Below, piece by piece: positions 61,421 to 64,000 of a DNA stretch of 64,000 bases. The notes under the pieces were generated by a model. It was not told where the DNA came from, ran no database searches, and saw nothing but the letters and a program-made list of their open reading frames with translations. Position numbers and translations under genes: made by a program. Position 1 is the first letter of the stretch. Each line of letters starts with the position of its first letter. The DNA comes from Collimonas sp. PA-H2 (GTDB lineage Bacteria > Pseudomonadota > Gammaproteobacteria > Burkholderiales > Burkholderiaceae_D): contig NZ_PDBX01000001.1 of the NCBI RefSeq assembly GCF_002564105.1, positions 4,650,001-4,714,000 of the forward strand, given 5' to 3'.

Positions 61421-64000
61421 TCAGATTCCTTCAATTTGCGCGGTGCTTGCAATCGCGGGCGCAACGTTGCCGTGAGGCGCAGGGACCGGGTCGGTGTAAG
61501 CCTCGGATTCATGCTTGCCGGTAGTCCAGCGCGATGCCAGGGTGCGCAACAGTACGTAAAAGATCGGCGTCAGGAACAGGCCGAAAGCCGTCACCCCGAT
61601 CATTCCCGAGAACACCGCCACCCCCATCGCATGGCGCATTTCGGCGCCCGCGCCGGAAGACAGGATGAGTGGCACGACGCCGGCGATAAAGGCGATCGAG
61701 GTCATCAGGATAGGCCGCAGGCGCAGGCGGGCAGCTTCGATCGCCGCAGCGTAGATGGAGCGGCCTTGCAGCTCCAGCTCGTGGGCGAACTCGACAATCA
61801 GGATGGCGTTTTTACACGCCAGCCCGACCAGCACGATCAGACTGATCTGAGTAAACATGTTGTTGTCGCCGCGCGTCAGCCAGACCCCGGCGATCGCTGA
61901 CAGGATCCCCATCGGCACGATCAGCAGCACCGCCAGCGGCAAGGTCAGGCTTTCATACTGCGCAGCCAGCACGAAGAACACCAGCAGGATAGACAGCGGC
62001 AGGATGATGAACAGCGTATTGCCGGCGATCTTGTCCTGATAGGTGATTTCAGTCCACTCGTAGCTAATGCCGCGCGGCAGGGTCTCGGCTGCAATGCGTT
62101 CTACCACGGCCTGGGCCTGGCCGGTGCTGTAGCCCGGCGCCGGGCCGCCGTTGACGTCGGCCGACGGGAAGGCGTTGTAGCGCACTGCCTGGTCAGGGCC
62201 GTAGCTTTGCGTCATCTTCAGCAGCGAGGACAGCGGCACCATCTCGCCCTTGTCGTTGCGCGCCTTCAGCAAGCCGATATCCTCGGCATGGGCGCGGAAC
62301 GGCGCATCCGCCTGGACCCGCACCTGGAAGGTGCGGCCGAACTTGTTGAAGTCGTTCACGTACAAGGAGCCCAGGTAGATCTGCAAGGTGTCGAACACCG
62401 AAGGGATGGACACCCCCAGCTGCTGCGCGCGGACACGGTCGACGTCGGCGTACAGCTGCGGCACGTTGATCTGGAAGCTGGAGAACATGCCAGCCAGTTC
62501 CGGCGCTTGGTGCGCTTTCGCCATGAAGGCTTGCAGGGCGTCGTTCAAGGCCTGGTTGCCCAGCGCGCCGCGGTCTTCGATCTGCAGCTTGAAGCCGCCG
62601 ATGGTGCCCAGCCCTTGTACCGGCGGTGGCGGGAACACGGCGATGAAAGCGCCCTGGATCGCCGAGAATTTCTGGTTCAGCTGTTGTGCAATCGCCACGC
62701 CGCTTTGATCGGCGCCGCGACGCTCGTCGAATGGCTTCAATGTGGTGAATACGATGCCGGAGTTCGGGCTGTTGACGAAGCCGTTGATCGACAGGCCAGG
62801 GAAGGCCACGGCCGATTCCACGCCAGGCTGTTTCAGCGCGATCTCGGACATCTTGCGCATCACGTCCTCGGTGCGGTCGAGCGAGGCGGCATCAGGCAGC
62901 TGGGCGAAGCCGACCAGGTACTGCTTGTCTTGCGCCGGGATGAAGCCGTTCGGCACGGTGTGGAACAGCAGCATGGTGAGGCCGATCAGCACCGCATACA
63001 CGCCGAGTGCGGCAGTCTTGCGTTTCAGGATGCCGGTCACGCCCTCGCCATACGAGGTCGAGCCACGATGGAAGACTCGGTTGAAAATCGAGAAGAAGCC
63101 GCCGAAGACACGGTCGATGGCTCGCTGGAAGCCGTCCTTCTTGGCGCCGTGGCCTTTCAGCAGCAGTGCGGCCAAGGCAGGCGAGAGGGTTAGCGAGTTG
63201 AACGCCGAGATCACGGTCGAGATGGCGATGGTCAGGGCGAACTGCTTGAAGAACTCACCGGTCAGGCCGCTGACGAAAGCCAAAGGCACGAACACCGCGC
63301 ACAGGGTCAGGGCGATCGCCACGATCGGTCCCGATACTTCGCGCATCGCTTTATAGGTAGCTTCCTTGGCGGACAAGCCGTTTTCGATATTGCGCTCGAC
63401 GTTTTCCACCACCACGATAGCGTCATCGACCACGATCCCGATCGCCAGCACCAGCCCGAACAGGCTCAGCGCATTGATCGAAAAGCCCAGGCCCATCATC
63501 ACTGCAAAAGTACCGATCACCGAGACCGGCACCGCCAGCAGCGGGATGATCGAGGCGCGCCAGGTTTGCAGGAAGATGATCACCACGATCACCACCAGCA
63601 GGATCGCTTCCAGCAGGGTATGCACCACGGCTTCGATCGAAGAGCGGACGAACTGGGTCGGATCGTAGACGATCTTGTAGTCGACGCCTTCCGGCATGTC
63701 TTTCTTCAGCTCGGCCATGGTGGCGCGCACGTTGTCGGAGATTTCCAGCGCGTTGGAGCCGGGTGCCTGGAAGATCGGAATTGCTACCGCCTGCTTGTTG
63801 TCCAGCAGCGAGCGCAAGGCGTATTCGCTGGCGCCCAGTTCGATGCGCGCCACGTCTTTCAGGTAGGTCACCACGCCGTCGGACGAGGTGCGGATCACGA
63901 TGTTGCCGAACTCTTCCTCATTGGCCAGGCGGCCGCGGGCGTTCACCGAGATCTGGTAGTTGACGCCAGGGACGGCAGGCGAGGCGCCGATCACGCCGGC
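61421..64000 (-). CDS. RND multidrug efflux permease (HAE-1 family), C-terminal 859 residues
   Basis: The frame runs off the right edge (the first visible codons read AGVIGASPAVPGV), so about the N-terminal 190 residues of a ~1050-residue pump are missing; the GTG at 63994 is internal. Present: LVVIVVIIFLQTWRASIIPL, the central LAIGIVVDDAIVVVENVERN with the proton-relay Asp pair, FFKQFALTIAISTVISAFNS, and in the second half LVGLACKNAILIVEFAHELE and RPILMTSIAFIAGVVPLILS. Inner-membrane proton-driven exporter. The adaptor gene would be outside the window to the right. Confidence 0.95.
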   Translation of the reverse strand, partial: AGVIGASPAVPGVNYQISVNARGRLANEEEFGNIVIRTSSDGVVTYLKDVARIELGASEYALRSLLDNKQAVAIPIFQAPGSNALEISDNVRATMAELKKDMPEGVDYKIVYDPTQFVRSSIEAVVHTLLEAILLVVIVVIIFLQTWRASIIPLLAVPVSVIGTFAVMMGLGFSINALSLFGLVLAIGIVVDDAIVVVENVERNIENGLSAKEATYKAMREVSGPIVAIALTLCAVFVPLAFVSGLTGEFFKQFALTIAISTVISAFNSLTLSPALAALLLKGHGAKKDGFQRAIDRVFGGFFSIFNRVFHRGSTSYGEGVTGILKRKTAALGVYAVLIGLTMLLFHTVPNGFIPAQDKQYLVGFAQLPDAASLDRTEDVMRKMSEIALKQPGVESAVAFPGLSINGFVNSPNSGIVFTTLKPFDERRGADQSGVAIAQQLNQKFSAIQGAFIAVFPPPPVQGLGTIGGFKLQIEDRGALGNQALNDALQAFMAKAHQAPELAGMFSSFQINVPQLYADVDRVRAQQLGVSIPSVFDTLQIYLGSLYVNDFNKFGRTFQVRVQADAPFRAHAEDIGLLKARNDKGEMVPLSSLLKMTQSYGPDQAVRYNAFPSADVNGGPAPGYSTGQAQAVVERIAAETLPRGISYEWTEITYQDKIAGNTLFIILPLSILLVFFVLAAQYESLTLPLAVLLIVPMGILSAIAGVWLTRGDNNMFTQISLIVLVGLACKNAILIVEFAHELELQGRSIYAAAIEAARLRLRPILMTSIAFIAGVVPLILSSGAGAEMRHAMGVAVFSGMIGVTAFGLFLTPIFYVLLRTLASRWTTGKHESEAYTDPVPAPHGNVAPAIASTAQIEGI

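Noticed and set aside
62207..63193. 328-codon plus-strand ORF opposite the RND permease
   Set aside because: Shadow frame; the permease motifs on the other strand are decisive.

Overview
The window looks like the chromosome of a GC-rich Gram-negative betaproteobacterium. The gene families (a Burkholderiales-type porin, the imuA-imuB-dnaE2 cassette under an E. coli-like LexA box, a SorAB-like sulfite dehydrogenase, a trimeric autotransporter) and the dense palindromic repeats fit the Oxalobacteraceae. The complete N-acetylglucosamine (GlcNAc) uptake and catabolism cluster would suit a chitin-degrading genus such as Collimonas. That genus guess is inference; the window has no rRNA gene or species marker, and I saw no tRNA gene, CRISPR array, insertion sequence or prophage.

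Layout. 1-2.7 kb: start of an RND efflux operon (adaptor, minus strand), its TetR regulator and a divergent outer-membrane channel, with matched 24-bp palindromes at both promoters. 2.8-13.8 kb: housekeeping and accessory genes (exoribonuclease, GltS glutamate carrier, a glycosyltransferase-like/methyltransferase pair, ModA-like binding protein, OsmC, DUF1272, RarD-like transporter, ACT protein, HAD hydrolase, GST, MFS carrier). 13.8-19.3 kb: SOS mutagenesis operon imuA-imuB-dnaE2 with a near-consensus LexA box. 19.4-24 kb: repeat block, polar amino-acid ABC transporter lacking a local ATPase, SDR and flavin reductase. 24-28.1 kb: a long leader holding five tandem small ORFs, then an MgtA-type Mg2+ P-type ATPase. 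28.2-38 kb: porin, a REP hairpin array, and a seven-gene minus-strand operon running binding protein, two permeases, ATPase, sugar kinase, nagA and SIS-type deaminase. 38.2-41.9 kb: a sugar-binding protein fused into an operon with a response regulator and histidine kinase. 42-50.6 kb: cupin, LysR, DUF4019, Fur-regulated TonB receptor, YadA-like autotransporter and a secreted metalloprotease with a small secreted partner. 50.9-55.2 kb: MntH, glutaryl-CoA dehydrogenase and SorAB. 55.3-64 kb: composite repeat with a hexanucleotide microsatellite, an Old Yellow Enzyme with its TetR regulator, MFS, SnoaL-like protein, and the outer-membrane channel plus RND permease of a second efflux pump that runs off the right edge.

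How the genes work together. The 30-38 kb cluster would import GlcNAc or a small chito-oligosaccharide, phosphorylate it, deacetylate it (NagA) and deaminate/isomerise it to fructose-6-phosphate. The adjacent binding protein/two-component operon is well placed to sense a related sugar. The two efflux systems and the OYE are each controlled by locally encoded TetR-type repressors (for the right-hand pump no regulator is in view).

The most promising undescribed system is the 1.2-kb leader upstream of mgtA. A promoter-like sequence is followed by five small ORFs, each with a ribosome-binding site. One starts MDCPPSCPLR, which recalls enterobacterial MgtL; another starts with the acidic, proline-containing MEDDSEGGDRPP and its stop codon overlaps an in-frame mgtA ATG. 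This suggests translation-based Mg2+ sensing built from several tiny proteins.
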